Positions 54,602 to 63,838 of a stretch of DNA of 64,000 bases are shown here, piece after piece. The DNA comes from Streptomyces cyaneus (GTDB lineage Bacteria; Actinomycetota; Actinomycetes; Streptomycetales; Streptomycetaceae), in assembly GCF_004028635.1 (NCBI RefSeq), contig NZ_RQJW01000010.1, positions 1-64,000 on the forward strand, read 5' to 3'. Below the pieces are notes generated by a model. The model did not search any database and was not told the origin of the DNA. It saw only the letters and a program-made list of their open reading frames with translations. The translations under genes and the position numbers were made by a program. Numbering within the stretch: the stretch's first letter is position 1; each line of letters begins with the position of its first letter.

Positions 54602-54745
54602 GGGCGTGTACTCCTCTCTTCATTGTCGCGCCCCCACGTCATGTGACTCTCCGTATATCACCTCTCCGCTTGCGTAACCCAAGCGAGTGAAGCAGACAAT
54701 AGTGGCGAAATGCACGGAATTGCCCGGAACAGGCGGGAGGGCGTG

Positions 54746-55969
54746 GTGCGGACATCCACCGGAGCCGTCGTCACGGCCTGCGCGCTCTCGGCGGCGCTCG
54801 TCGCCGCCGGCTGCGGCGCGGACGTGGGCACGGAATCGAGCGGGGAGGTCTTCCTCGAACCCGCGGCGGCCAAGGGGCCGGGCCCCTTCACGGACTCCAC
54901 GGTGATCTCGGCGGCCATCCCGGCCCCGGTCGCCCGAACGCCGCAGCCGTCGCAGTCGGGGCGGACCGGGCCGCAGCCCCTGTCCGGCGGCACGCCCGGC
55001 CTCTACGCCGGCACCCGCGGGACCGGCAGCTGTGACGTGCAGCGGCAGATCGACCACCTCGCCGCCGACCGGTCCAGGGCCGGCGTCTTCGCCCGGGCCG
55101 CGGGCATCCCCCGGGCCTCGATCCCCGGTTATCTGCGGAGTCTCACCTCGGTCGTGCTGCGCGCCGACACCCGGGTCACCAACCACGGGTTCCGCGACGG
55201 TCACGGGACCGGCTACCAGTCCGTCCTCCAGGCGGGCACCGCGGTCCTCGTCGACGGCCACGGTGTGCCCCGCGTCCGCTGCGCCTGCGGCAACCCGCTC
55301 GCCCCGGCCGCCGGCCTGCGGGGCAACCCGGGCACCCGCGGCCGGCCCTGGTCCGGGTACCGGCCGGCCCAGGTCGTCGTGGTGGCCCCGACGATCCAGG
55401 TGATCACCAACATCACGATCATCGACATCGCCGACCACACCTGGATCGAGCGGCCGACCGGCCACCGGGGGCACGACCGCGACCACGCCCTGCCGCGGCC
55501 GAAGCCGGTGACCCCGACACCGCACCCGCACGACAGCCCCTCCGGCACCTCGCCCGGCGAGGACGGCAGGCTCCCCTCGGGCGAGGGCACGCCCCCGTCC
55601 GACGAGCACACCTCCCCGGAGGCGTCGCCGAGCGACTGCGTGACCCCGACGGCCACCGCCACCCAGGGCGCCACCGACGACACGGTGACCGAGGCGGCGT
55701 CGGACACGCCGAGCACCGGCCCCACCCACTGCCCTACGGCCACCGCCCCGGCGTCCCCGCGGGAGCCCGGCGCCCCCGAATCTGGGACCGAACCGGAGAC
55801 CTCCCCGAAGACCCCGTCGCCCTCGGGGTCCTCGGACGCCCCGGAGGAGACCGGCCCCGAAACCGTCCCGGACAGCCCCGACCTGCCCGACGGCGGCGGT
55901 CTGATCCCCGACGAGCCGAACACCACGGACAGCATCTTCGGCAGCCCCACCAACGTCTTCGACGGCTGA
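54746..55969 (+). CDS. Secreted lipoprotein, DUF6777-like, with Pro/Thr/Glu tail
   Basis: About 407 residues. Lipobox VAAGC, Cys23. Then GEVFLEPAAAKGPGPFTDST and a domain with conserved Cys (GSCDVQR, VRCACGNPL) and GYRPAQVVVV, as in DUF6777 proteins of Streptomyces. The last ~170 residues are a disordered Pro/Ser/Thr/Glu wall-spanning tail. GTG 54746 is chosen because GGGAGGGC precedes it. Function unknown. Confidence 0.75.
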   Translation: MRTSTGAVVTACALSAALVAAGCGADVGTESSGEVFLEPAAAKGPGPFTDSTVISAAIPAPVARTPQPSQSGRTGPQPLSGGTPGLYAGTRGTGSCDVQRQIDHLAADRSRAGVFARAAGIPRASIPGYLRSLTSVVLRADTRVTNHGFRDGHGTGYQSVLQAGTAVLVDGHGVPRVRCACGNPLAPAAGLRGNPGTRGRPWSGYRPAQVVVVAPTIQVITNITIIDIADHTWIERPTGHRGHDRDHALPRPKPVTPTPHPHDSPSGTSPGEDGRLPSGEGTPPSDEHTSPEASPSDCVTPTATATQGATDDTVTEAASDTPSTGPTHCPTATAPASPREPGAPESGTEPETSPKTPSPSGSSDAPEETGPETVPDSPDLPDGGGLIPDEPNTTDSIFGSPTNVFDG

Positions 55970-56059
55970 CCGACAGCTGTGGACAGACCCCGGGCGTCGG
56001 GTAGGACCAATCCCGTCGCCCCAGTCGAAGATTCCGGCAAACCCTGGCAAGGTGGCCCC

Positions 56060-58135
56060 ATGGTTGATCGGGGAGCGAGCGCCCTGGCACTCCCGGACGA
56101 CTGGCCCGCCCACCCGGATCCGATCCTGGCGCTCAACCGCATGGGCAGTTTCGACTGGGACCTGGACACCGGTCTGTTCCACATGGACGCCCAGGCCCAC
56201 GAGGTCTTCGACCTGCGCCCCGACGAATACGACGGACACCCCACGACCCTCGCGATCCGGGTACCGCCACCGGAGGCTTACCGGCTGGACGGCCTGGTCT
56301 CCCAGGCCATGAAGGACGGCAGCGAGAACTACGGCGCCTACTTCCGCATCCGCTGCCGCGACGGCACCCTGCGCTGGACCCACACCCAGGGCTACATCCG
56401 CCGTGACGAGACGGGCCGCCCGCGCCGCATCATCGGCATCGTCCGCGACGCCACCGACGAACTCGCCGAGAGCGAGGACCGGCGCGAGCAGGCGGCCGAG
56501 GACGAGGCCCGCCGGCAGCAGACCAGCGTCGTCCAGCTCACCACGGCCGCCCTCGCGCACGCCCGCACGGTCCAGGACGTCATCGACGTCCTCAAGGACA
56601 CCCACGGACTGAGCAACCTCGGCGCCACCAGCCTGGTCATGGGCCTGGTCGAGGCCGGCCGCATCCGGTTGGTCGCCGAAGGCCCCGCAGGCAGCTTCGT
56701 GCCCGGGACCCGGGTCACCCGGATCGACGAGCAGTACCCGATGAGCGAGGTCGTACGGACCCTCAGCCCGCGCTTCATCGAGTCGCCGGAGGAGTTCGCG
56801 GACCGCTACCCGATCCTGTGGCCGCACATCACCGACCTGAACATCACGGCCGCCGCCTATCTGCCGCTGATCGCCCAGGCCCGGCCGATCGGCGCCATCG
56901 GCCTGCTCTACAGCGACCGAAACGGCTTCTCCACCGAGGACCGCAACGTGCTCGTCGCCCTCGGCAGCAGCATCGCGCAGAGCCTGCAGCGGGCCATGTT
57001 CTACGAGCAGGAGAAGGACCTCGCCACCGGCCTCCAGCAGGCCATGCTGCCGCGCACCATCCCCAGCGTCCCCGGCGCCGACATCGCCGTCCGCTACCGC
57101 TCGGGCTCCCTCGAGCGGGACATCGGCGGCGACTGGTACGACCTGATCCCACTGCCGGGCGGCCGGGTCGGCGCCGTCATCGGCGACGTCCAGGGCCATG
57201 ACACGCACGCCGCCGCCGTCATGGGCCAGCTGCGCATCGTCCTGCGCGCCTACGCCGCAGAGGGGCACACCCCGGCCACGGTGATGGCCCGCGCCTCCGT
57301 GTTCCTGCACGAACTGGACACCGACCGCTTCGCCACCTGCCTGTACGCGGAGGCCGACCTGTCCACCGGAGTCGTGCAGGTGGTCCGGGCCGGCCACATC
57401 GACCCGCTGCTGCGGGAACCCGGCGGCGCCTGCCGACGCGTCCCGGTCGAGGGCGGGCTGCCGCTCGGCCTGTCCGCGGAGTTCGGGCGGCTCGAATACC
57501 CGGTCGGCACCATCGAGCTGGATTCCGACCACACCCTCCTGCTGTGCACCGACGGCCTGGTCGAACAGCCCGGCGCCGACCTCGACGACGGCATGCAGAC
57601 CCTCACCGCGCTCATCGCCACCGGCCCGGACGACGTACGGGACCTCGCGGACCGTCTCATCGACGTGGCCGAGGAACGCGGCGGCGACGACGACGTGGCC
57701 CTGCTCCTGCTGCGCCGCCGCGTCCTGGACGCCCCGCAGTCCGGCGGCCGCCTCCAGCAGCATGTCGCCCCCGGCGACCCCGAGGCCCTCACCGGAGCCC
57801 GGCACATGATCCGAGCCGCCGTGCGCGCCTGGGGCGCGGTCGACCGGGCCGACGAGGTCGAGCTGGTCGCCGACGAGCTGATCACCAACGCCCTGATGCA
57901 CACCGAGGGCTCCGCCATCGTGACCCTGCGGGTCCTCACCGGCTCCGAACGCCGGCTGCGCGTCGAGGTCGAGGACTCCTCCAGCGCCCTGCCGCGCCGC
58001 CGCGAGGCGGGGGAGTCCGGCGTCTCCGGGCGCGGCCTCCTCCTCGTCGACCTGCTCACCGACGTGTGGGGCGTGGAGGCCCGGGGCGGCGGCAAGTGCG
58101 TGTGGTGCGAGTTCGTGGTGCCGGAGCGACCCTGA
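56060..58135 (+). CDS. PAS-GAF-PP2C-HATPase fused regulatory phosphatase
   Basis: 691 residues: PAS (~20-130), GAF (~150-310), SpoIIE/PP2C phosphatase (~330-550, with GDVQGHDTHAAAVM and DGGDDD-type metal region GGDDDVALL), and a C-terminal HATPase_c anti-sigma-kinase-like domain (~570-691, ELVADELITNALMHTE, GRGLLLVDLLTDVWG). Signals from PAS/GAF are expected to switch partner-switching control of an alternative sigma factor; the kinase and phosphatase on one chain is common in Streptomyces. ATG 56060 has AAGGTGG. Confidence 0.88.
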   Translation: MVDRGASALALPDDWPAHPDPILALNRMGSFDWDLDTGLFHMDAQAHEVFDLRPDEYDGHPTTLAIRVPPPEAYRLDGLVSQAMKDGSENYGAYFRIRCRDGTLRWTHTQGYIRRDETGRPRRIIGIVRDATDELAESEDRREQAAEDEARRQQTSVVQLTTAALAHARTVQDVIDVLKDTHGLSNLGATSLVMGLVEAGRIRLVAEGPAGSFVPGTRVTRIDEQYPMSEVVRTLSPRFIESPEEFADRYPILWPHITDLNITAAAYLPLIAQARPIGAIGLLYSDRNGFSTEDRNVLVALGSSIAQSLQRAMFYEQEKDLATGLQQAMLPRTIPSVPGADIAVRYRSGSLERDIGGDWYDLIPLPGGRVGAVIGDVQGHDTHAAAVMGQLRIVLRAYAAEGHTPATVMARASVFLHELDTDRFATCLYAEADLSTGVVQVVRAGHIDPLLREPGGACRRVPVEGGLPLGLSAEFGRLEYPVGTIELDSDHTLLLCTDGLVEQPGADLDDGMQTLTALIATGPDDVRDLADRLIDVAEERGGDDDVALLLLRRRVLDAPQSGGRLQQHVAPGDPEALTGARHMIRAAVRAWGAVDRADEVELVADELITNALMHTEGSAIVTLRVLTGSERRLRVEVEDSSSALPRRREAGESGVSGRGLLLVDLLTDVWGVEARGGGKCVWCEFVVPERP

Positions 58136-58206
58136 CCGCCGTACGCCGCCTGCGCGCATGACCGGACCCGCCTGGCGCTGTCGGTGCCGGGTGGCACTCT
58201 GGACGT

Positions 58207-59070
58207 ATGCCGGAACTGCCCGAGGTCGAAGCGCTCAAGGACTTCCTGACCGAGAACCTGGTCGGCCACGAGATCGTCCGGGTGCTGCCCGTCGCGATCA
58301 GCGTCCTCAAGACGTACGACCCGCCGGTCACCGCCGTCGAGGGCCACGAGGTCACCGCCGTGCACCGCTACGGCAAGTTCCTCGACCTCGCCACCGCGGA
58401 CGGCCCGCACCTGGTGACCCACCTGGCCCGCGCGGGCTGGCTGCACTGGAAGGACGAACTCCCGAGCGGCATGCCCCGCCCCGGCAAGGGCCCGCTCGCC
58501 CTGCGCGTGGCCCTGGAGACCGGCGCGGGCTTCGACCTGACGGAAGCGGGCACCCAAAAGCGCCTCGCGGTGTACGTCGTCCAGGACCCCCAGCAGGTCG
58601 CGGGCGTGGCCCGGCTGGGCCCGGACCCCCTGGCAGACGACTTCGACGAGACGCGTCTCGCGGCCCTGCTCAAGGACGAGCGCCGCCAGCTCAAGGGCGC
58701 ACTTCGTGACCAGAGCCTCATCGCCGGTGTCGGCAACGCCTACAGCGACGAGATCCTGCACGCGGCGAAGATGTCCCCCTTCAAACTGGCCTCCGCACTC
58801 ACGCCCGAGGAGACGGCAAGACTGTACGAGGCCCTGCGCACGACCCTCACCGAGGCGGTCGAGCGCTCACGCGGGGTGGCGGCCGGACGTCTGAAGGCCG
58901 AGAAGAAGAGCGGCCTGCGCGTCCACGGCCGCACCGGCGAGGCGTGCCCCGTCTGCGGCGACACCATCCGCGAGGTCTCCTTCAGCGACTCCTCGCTCCA
59001 GTACTGCCCCACCTGCCAGACGGGCGGGAAGCCACTGGCCGACCGCAGGCTGTCGCGGCTGCTGAAGTAG
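58207..59070 (+). CDS. Fpg/Nei-family DNA glycosylase
   Basis: 287 residues starting PELPEVE, so the N-terminal Pro2/Glu3 act as nucleophile and acid. HRYGKFL lysine, GNAYSDEIL helix-two-turns-helix region, and a C-terminal zinc ribbon CPVC...CPTC. Removes oxidised bases and nicks the strand. Whether Fpg-like (8-oxoG) or Nei-like (pyrimidines) cannot be settled. Convergent with the anti-sigma gene, two bases between. Confidence 0.9.
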   Translation: MPELPEVEALKDFLTENLVGHEIVRVLPVAISVLKTYDPPVTAVEGHEVTAVHRYGKFLDLATADGPHLVTHLARAGWLHWKDELPSGMPRPGKGPLALRVALETGAGFDLTEAGTQKRLAVYVVQDPQQVAGVARLGPDPLADDFDETRLAALLKDERRQLKGALRDQSLIAGVGNAYSDEILHAAKMSPFKLASALTPEETARLYEALRTTLTEAVERSRGVAAGRLKAEKKSGLRVHGRTGEACPVCGDTIREVSFSDSSLQYCPTCQTGGKPLADRRLSRLLK

Positions 59071-59072
59071 GT

Positions 59073-59726
59073 TCACCGGGGCTGGAGCGTCACCAGGTGT
59101 TCGCCGCCGGCCGTCCGCACCTCGTAGCGCAGGATCTCGTCGGAGTGCATCGCCGAGGCGCCCGTCATGGTGTTCTCCCGGGCGTCGTGGTGGGCGGCGG
59201 ACCAGCTGGTCACCGTCTCCTCGGAGCCGTCACGGCCGATGGCGACCAGATGGCAGGCGCGCGGACCCGCGCCGTCCTTCACCTTCAGTTCCACCTGGCT
59301 GCCGTAGGCCTCGTTCTCGGTCGTCACCTGCGCCCACACACCCGACCGTGCGTCGGTCGCCTGGACGACCTGTGCGGGCTTGTCGTCGCCGCCCCCCATG
59401 ATCGCGACCGCGGGCCCGGCGAGGGCGATCACCACCGAGGCCGCCACGGCGTACAGCGTGCGTCGGCGCAGGGCGCGATGCCGGGCCGCCACCGCCTCGA
59501 GCAGCCGGTTCAGCATCTGCGGGCCCGGCTTGGCCATGGGGTGCACGAACTGGGGCGTGGCCCGCCGGTACAGCAGCAACTGGCGGGTGATGGGCCCGAA
59601 CTCGGTCACGTGTGCGGCGCAGCGCGCGCACTCCATGAGGTGGTCCTCGAAGCGGAACGCCTCCGCCTCGTTCAGCACGCCGAGCGCGTACGCGGCGACG
59701 TCGCGATGCCTCTCCAGGGACCTCAT
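59073..59726 (-). CDS. Zinc-binding membrane anti-sigma factor
   Basis: 217 residues. ZAS-type motif H29-x3-C33-x2-C36 in the N-terminal helix bundle, one membrane span near 88-112 (YAVAASVVIALAGPAVAIM), and an extracytoplasmic C-terminal domain. It holds the cognate ECF sigma at the membrane and releases it on an outside signal. GAGGA upstream of ATG. Downstream of the unknown gene and sigma gene on the same strand. Confidence 0.87.
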   Translation of the reverse strand: MRSLERHRDVAAYALGVLNEAEAFRFEDHLMECARCAAHVTEFGPITRQLLLYRRATPQFVHPMAKPGPQMLNRLLEAVAARHRALRRRTLYAVAASVVIALAGPAVAIMGGGDDKPAQVVQATDARSGVWAQVTTENEAYGSQVELKVKDGAGPRACHLVAIGRDGSEETVTSWSAAHHDARENTMTGASAMHSDEILRYEVRTAGGEHLVTLQPR

Positions 59727-59877
59727 GCCGAATCCTCGTGCCGTTGGGTGTGGGGTGTGTTACTCCTTGCGCCCACTGGTACGCACCAGGCAGTCGAATC
59801 ACTCAAGGCCTACACCGAATCGCAACCAAGGGATTCGGAGCGGCCGGCGTCGAGGATTGGTCCGGGGAGAAAAGAAC

Positions 59878-60393
59878 TTAAAAAAGATGGATGGCGAGGT
59901 GCCCGAGCGGCAGCCCCAGCTGCCACGCCGGAGTCCACACCTTAGGCCCGTCGTCCTCCCCGACCAGCGCACCGCCGCCCGGCACCGCGTTCAGATCGGG
60001 CGCGAGCAGCTCGGTCTCCTGCAGCCAGCGCCAGGCCGCCTCGGCCAGCTCGAGGTCGGGCGCGGGCCCGCCGGACTCGACCGCCTCGGCTGCCAGGCCC
60101 GCCATGCGCTCGCGCACCCAGTCCTGCCACGGCTGGTCGTAAGCAGTCAGCGACAGCCAGGTCTCCAGCTGGGAGACGACCCGGATGCCGGAGAGTTCGC
60201 CGTCGGTGTCGGACAGGAAGATGGTCAGCGCCAGGGCATCGCGCCCGGCGCGGAACTCGAAGGACGTCGGCGGCATGAGATCGCCGGTCCGCAGCAGCTC
60301 GTCGGCGATGTACTCGGCGTACAACCACGCCATGGGGACGGCCAGTTCGCCGCCGCCAGTGCCGTCCGTGCTCTCTTGACCTCTGTGCAGCAT
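59878..60393 (-). CDS. Unknown conserved protein between ECF sigma and anti-sigma
   Basis: 171 residues, acidic, soluble: MAWLYAEYIADELLRTGD, LTIFLSDTDGELSGIRVVSQ, LAEAAWRWLQETELLAPD. No motif I can name. ATG 60393 is preferred (GGAGGAAGG region upstream); the frame is open to 60489. Its position suggests a link to the sigma/anti-sigma pair. Confidence 0.7.
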   Translation of the reverse strand: MLHRGQESTDGTGGGELAVPMAWLYAEYIADELLRTGDLMPPTSFEFRAGRDALALTIFLSDTDGELSGIRVVSQLETWLSLTAYDQPWQDWVRERMAGLAAEAVESGGPAPDLELAEAAWRWLQETELLAPDLNAVPGGGALVGEDDGPKVWTPAWQLGLPLGHLAIHLF

Positions 60394-60539
60394 CCCTTCC
60401 TGCCTTCCTCCGGTGAGTGCGTCGCCCGACCCCGGGCCCTTGGGGCCAGGCCCCATCCGGAACACGGATGAGGACAGCCGATTACTCAACCGGGGTGTTC
60501 AGCAAGGCGCTTTACGGAGGTTTGACTCAGCCATTGGTT

Positions 60540-61088
60540 TCACCGCAGGTCGGCCGCGTATCCCGGAAGCACCCTGCGCAGGGCGCGCAGCGCATAGTAA
60601 GCGCGGGACTTCACCGTACCGGGCGGAATACCCAGGGCCTGCGCGGCCTCCGCAACACTCGCCCCTTGGAAGTACACGAGCACCAGAACTTCACGGTGCT
60701 CGGGAGTGAGTGTCTTCACAGCCTCGCGCACATCGAGCATCTCGGCGGCGCGCTCGGCGTGGTCGGAGATCACTCGCGCGTTCTCCAGAATCGCGTCCCC
60801 GACCTCCGGCGGCCGCGCCTGCCGGGCCCGCCGCGCGTCGATCGCGAGGCGCCGCCCGACGGTCAGCAGCCAGGGCCGTACGGAGTCGAAGTCGTCGGCG
60901 CGCAGGGCCTCGGGATGCTGCCAGGCGCGCACCAGCGTCTCCTGCACGAGATCCTCGGCGCGCTGCCGGTCACCGTCGCAGAGCCGGAGCAGAAGCGCGA
61001 AGAGGGGCCGGCCGTGCTCGCGCTGCAGCGCGGCGAGCTCGTGCTCGGCGGTCGTCGTCCCATTGGTGAGGGTGGTTCCGGCCGTCAT
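60540..61088 (-). CDS. ECF-subfamily RNA polymerase sigma factor
   Basis: 182 residues: region 2 (DLVQETLVRAWQHPE, SVRPWLLTVGRRLAID) and region 4 (LTPEHREVLVLVYFQGASVAEAAQALGIPPGTVKSR). ATG 61088. The matching anti-sigma is encoded two genes down. It directs a stimulus-specific regulon. Confidence 0.92.
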   Translation of the reverse strand: MTAGTTLTNGTTTAEHELAALQREHGRPLFALLLRLCDGDRQRAEDLVQETLVRAWQHPEALRADDFDSVRPWLLTVGRRLAIDARRARQARPPEVGDAILENARVISDHAERAAEMLDVREAVKTLTPEHREVLVLVYFQGASVAEAAQALGIPPGTVKSRAYYALRALRRVLPGYAADLR

Positions 61089-61262
61089 GGCCGTATGGCA
61101 TCGCAGGCGGCCGTTGTGGGACAGAGCACACACACGGATCTGCGGCGGACGGTCGATCGCGTCGGCGAACGGTACGACGAACGGTCCGTTCCGCCTAGCC
61201 GAGGCGTGCCGGACGGGCTAATGGAAGCGGCCGGATTGTTTGCGAGTCCGCCCGATTTCATA

Positions 61263-61281
61263 CGTATTGGTGGGTAATACG
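61263..61281. promoter_or_regulatory. Palindrome in the sigma / capA divergent region
   Basis: CGTATT-7-AATACG (61263-61281), perfect 6-base arms, 18 bases before the CapA-family start. Candidate operator for an unknown regulator. Confidence 0.45.
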
Positions 61282-61299
61282 ACCACACGGGGTGAGCTG

Positions 61300-62448
61300 A
61301 TGATTGCACGCAGTCGACTCGTGGCCCTCGCGCTGACGGCCGCCCTCGCCGCGGGCGCCGCCTGCCAGGCCAACGACCACAAGGCGCCGGGGCAGCCGGG
61401 CGCCTCCGCCAAGGGCCCCCGCGGCTTCACGCTCGTCGCCTCCGGCGACATCCTCCCGCACACGTCGGTCATCGACCGGGCGCGCTTCGACGCACGCGGC
61501 TCCGGCTACGACTTCCGCCCGATGTTCGCCGGTGTCGAACCCGTCGTGTCCCGCGCCGATCTGGCGCTGTGCCATATGGAGACGATCTACGGTGCGGACG
61601 GCCAGTACAGCGGCTACCCGGCCTTCAAGTCCCCGCCGGAGGTGGCCAAGGGCGTCGCCGCGACCGGCTACGACGGCTGCTCCACCGCCTCCGACCACAG
61701 CCTCGACGACGGCGCCGCCGGCATCCTGCGCACCCTGAACGCCCTCGACGAGGCGCGCGTACGGCACGCCGGAAGCGCGCGCACCGAGGGTGAGGCGCGC
61801 TCCGTGACGGTGCTGCGCGCGGGCCCCGCCAAGGTCGCGCACCTCGCGTACACGTACGGTGTCAACGGCTTCCCGCTGCCGCCCGGGCAGCCCTGGGCGG
61901 TCAACATGATCGACGAGACGAAGATCCTGGCGGACGCCCGCGCGGCCCGCAAGGCGGGCGCCGACGTGGTCGTCGTGTCGCTGCACTGGGGCACCGAGTG
62001 GCAGGACGCGCCCGACGACGCGCAGTTGGACCTCGCCCGCGACCTCACCGCCGCCCGCACCGGTGACCGACCCGCCATCGACCTGATCCTCGGCACCCAC
62101 GCCCATGTCCCGCAGGCGTACGAAAAGGTCAACGGCACCTGGGTGATCTACGGCATGGGCGACCAGGTCGCCGGCGCGATGTACAACGGGCAGGGCGTCC
62201 AGGACCCGCGAGGCAACCAGTCCACCCTCGGCCGCTTCACCTTCGCCCCGCCCGAAAGGCCCGGTGGTCGCTGGGAGGTGTCGAAGGCCGAGTTCATCCC
62301 GCAGCTGTTCGACATCGACGCCGGCCGCGTGATCAACCTCAACCGGGCGCTCGCCAAGGGCGCCGAACTGCGCGGCGTGCGGGACCGGATCCGGGACATC
62401 GTGCTGAGCCGGGGTGCGGCCAAGGACGGGCTCACCATGGGGGAGTAG
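61300..62448 (+). CDS. CapA-family lipoprotein (poly-gamma-glutamate synthesis type)
   Basis: 382 residues. Lipobox GAAC (Cys22). CapA fold: LVASGDILPH, HMETIYG, SDHSLDDGAAG, VVVSLHWGTEW, LILGTHAHVPQAYE, WVIYGMGD. Metallo-phosphoesterase-like. Whether PGA is made here is unknown; no capBC in sight. ATG with GGGGTGAG close upstream. Confidence 0.87.
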   Translation: MIARSRLVALALTAALAAGAACQANDHKAPGQPGASAKGPRGFTLVASGDILPHTSVIDRARFDARGSGYDFRPMFAGVEPVVSRADLALCHMETIYGADGQYSGYPAFKSPPEVAKGVAATGYDGCSTASDHSLDDGAAGILRTLNALDEARVRHAGSARTEGEARSVTVLRAGPAKVAHLAYTYGVNGFPLPPGQPWAVNMIDETKILADARAARKAGADVVVVSLHWGTEWQDAPDDAQLDLARDLTAARTGDRPAIDLILGTHAHVPQAYEKVNGTWVIYGMGDQVAGAMYNGQGVQDPRGNQSTLGRFTFAPPERPGGRWEVSKAEFIPQLFDIDAGRVINLNRALAKGAELRGVRDRIRDIVLSRGAAKDGLTMGE

Positions 62449-62458
62449 GCGGCGGCGG

Positions 62459-62932
62459 TCAGTCCACGTCCACGTGGTCGAAGGTCTTCAGCATCTGCTT
62501 CAGCACGTGCACGCACGCCCGGAGCTCGTCGTCGGTGAGATCGCCGCCGACCTGCCGGTTCAGGGCGTGCTCGCGCTCGAGGATCGCGGTGATGACGGCC
62601 GCGCCCTCCTCCGTGATCCGGATCAGCGAGGACCGCTGGTGCGCGGGATTGGGCGTGGCCTCGACCCAGCCCCTGGCCATCGCGTCGTTGGTCATGCGCT
62701 GCACGAACTGCCGGGTCAAGGCCATGACCCGGCCCATCTGAGGCACCGTCATGGGCCCGTACCTGTGCAGCAGTACCAGGACGGAGCGCACGCCGACGGA
62801 CACCCCCTCGACCTCCTCGCCCTGCTCGAGCTTGCGCAGGCCGCGCCGGTAGAGCGCGCCGATCAGGTCGAAGACCTCGCTGATCCGGTGGCCGAGGTCG
62901 TCGGGGGAGAGGGGCTTGCCGGAGTCGTTCAC
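62459..62932 (-). CDS. MarR-family transcriptional regulator
   Basis: 157 residues with the MarR winged helix (VLVLLHRYGPMTVPQMGRVM, RQFVQRMTNDAMARGWVEATPNPAHQRSSLIRITEEG). GTG start, weak ribosome site. Divergent from an alpha/beta hydrolase, with two copies of a TGACACC(T/G)... operator between them. Confidence 0.88.
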   Translation of the reverse strand: MNDSGKPLSPDDLGHRISEVFDLIGALYRRGLRKLEQGEEVEGVSVGVRSVLVLLHRYGPMTVPQMGRVMALTRQFVQRMTNDAMARGWVEATPNPAHQRSSLIRITEEGAAVITAILEREHALNRQVGGDLTDDELRACVHVLKQMLKTFDHVDVD

Positions 62933-62942
62933 CCGGCCATCA

Positions 62943-62990
62943 TGACACCTGGGTTGCCAAACTCTCCAGAAGATGACACCTTGGTTGTCA
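62943..62990. promoter_or_regulatory. Two MarR operator copies
   Basis: TGACACCTGGGTTGCCA (62943-62959) and TGACACCTTGGTTGTCA (62974-62990) differ at two positions; the second is an imperfect palindrome with TGACA/TGTCA ends and touches the hydrolase start codon. Confidence 0.7.
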
Positions 62991-62992
62991 TG

Positions 62993-63826
62993 ATGACACC
63001 GACGACAGCGACGACAGCTTCGGATCTGCGCTTCTTCGCCTCCGCGGACGGCGACGTCGCCTACCGCGACAGCGGTGCCGGCGACCTCGTGGTCCTGGTA
63101 CACCCCGGATACGTCGACCACCGCGTCTTCGACGACCAGATACCGGCGCTGGTCTCCGCCGGCTACCGCGTGATCGCACCCGACGTACGCGGGCACGGCT
63201 TCACCGCCAACGCGAGCAAGCCGTTCCGGTGGGCCGACGACCTCGGCGACCTGCTGCGCCACCTCGACGCCGGGCCCGCGGTCCTGGTCGGTGTGTGCAT
63301 GGGCGCGGCGGTCGTCACCGACACCGTTATGGTCCACCCCGAGTTGGTGCGTGCGGTGGTCGTGAGCGGCGGCGGGACCAGCGAGTTCGACCGCTCCGAT
63401 CCGTGGACGCTGGAGCGGGTCGCCGAGTCGGCCCGCATGCTGGGCGCCGGGGATGTCGTCGGCTGGATCGAGACCTTCGCCAAGAACGTGGCCGGGCCGC
63501 ACCGCACCGTGGACGAGGTCGACGCCGACGACGTGCGGCGGATGCGGGAGATGGCGGCGCACACGGTCGCCAAGCACACCGTCGGCGAGACGGACTGGCA
63601 CGTACCCCTCGACGACCCCTGGAGCCGGGTGCCGAAGATCGACGTACCCGTCCTCGCCGTCCACGGCGCGCTCGACGCGGCCGACGCCATCGAAATGGCC
63701 GAGCGGCTCGTCCGAACCGTGCCGAACGGCCGCTCGGTGACGATCGAGGAGACCGGGCACTTCCCGAACCTGGAGAAGCCCGAGGCCTTCAACGAGGCCC
63801 TGCTGGACTTCCTCAGGGCCCTGTGA
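62993..63826 (+). CDS. Alpha/beta-fold hydrolase
   Basis: 277 residues: oxyanion VLVHPGYVDHR, nucleophile position GVCMGAAV (Cys where Ser is common: V-C-M-G), acid and His near HGALDAAD and GHFPNLEKP. The Cys at the nucleophile elbow suggests a dienelactone-hydrolase-like or non-esterase activity. ATGs at 62990 and 62993 are both possible. Target of the divergent MarR. Confidence 0.85.
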   Translation: MTPTTATTASDLRFFASADGDVAYRDSGAGDLVVLVHPGYVDHRVFDDQIPALVSAGYRVIAPDVRGHGFTANASKPFRWADDLGDLLRHLDAGPAVLVGVCMGAAVVTDTVMVHPELVRAVVVSGGGTSEFDRSDPWTLERVAESARMLGAGDVVGWIETFAKNVAGPHRTVDEVDADDVRRMREMAAHTVAKHTVGETDWHVPLDDPWSRVPKIDVPVLAVHGALDAADAIEMAERLVRTVPNGRSVTIEETGHFPNLEKPEAFNEALLDFLRAL

Positions 63827-63838
63827 CGGCCGGCCGGT

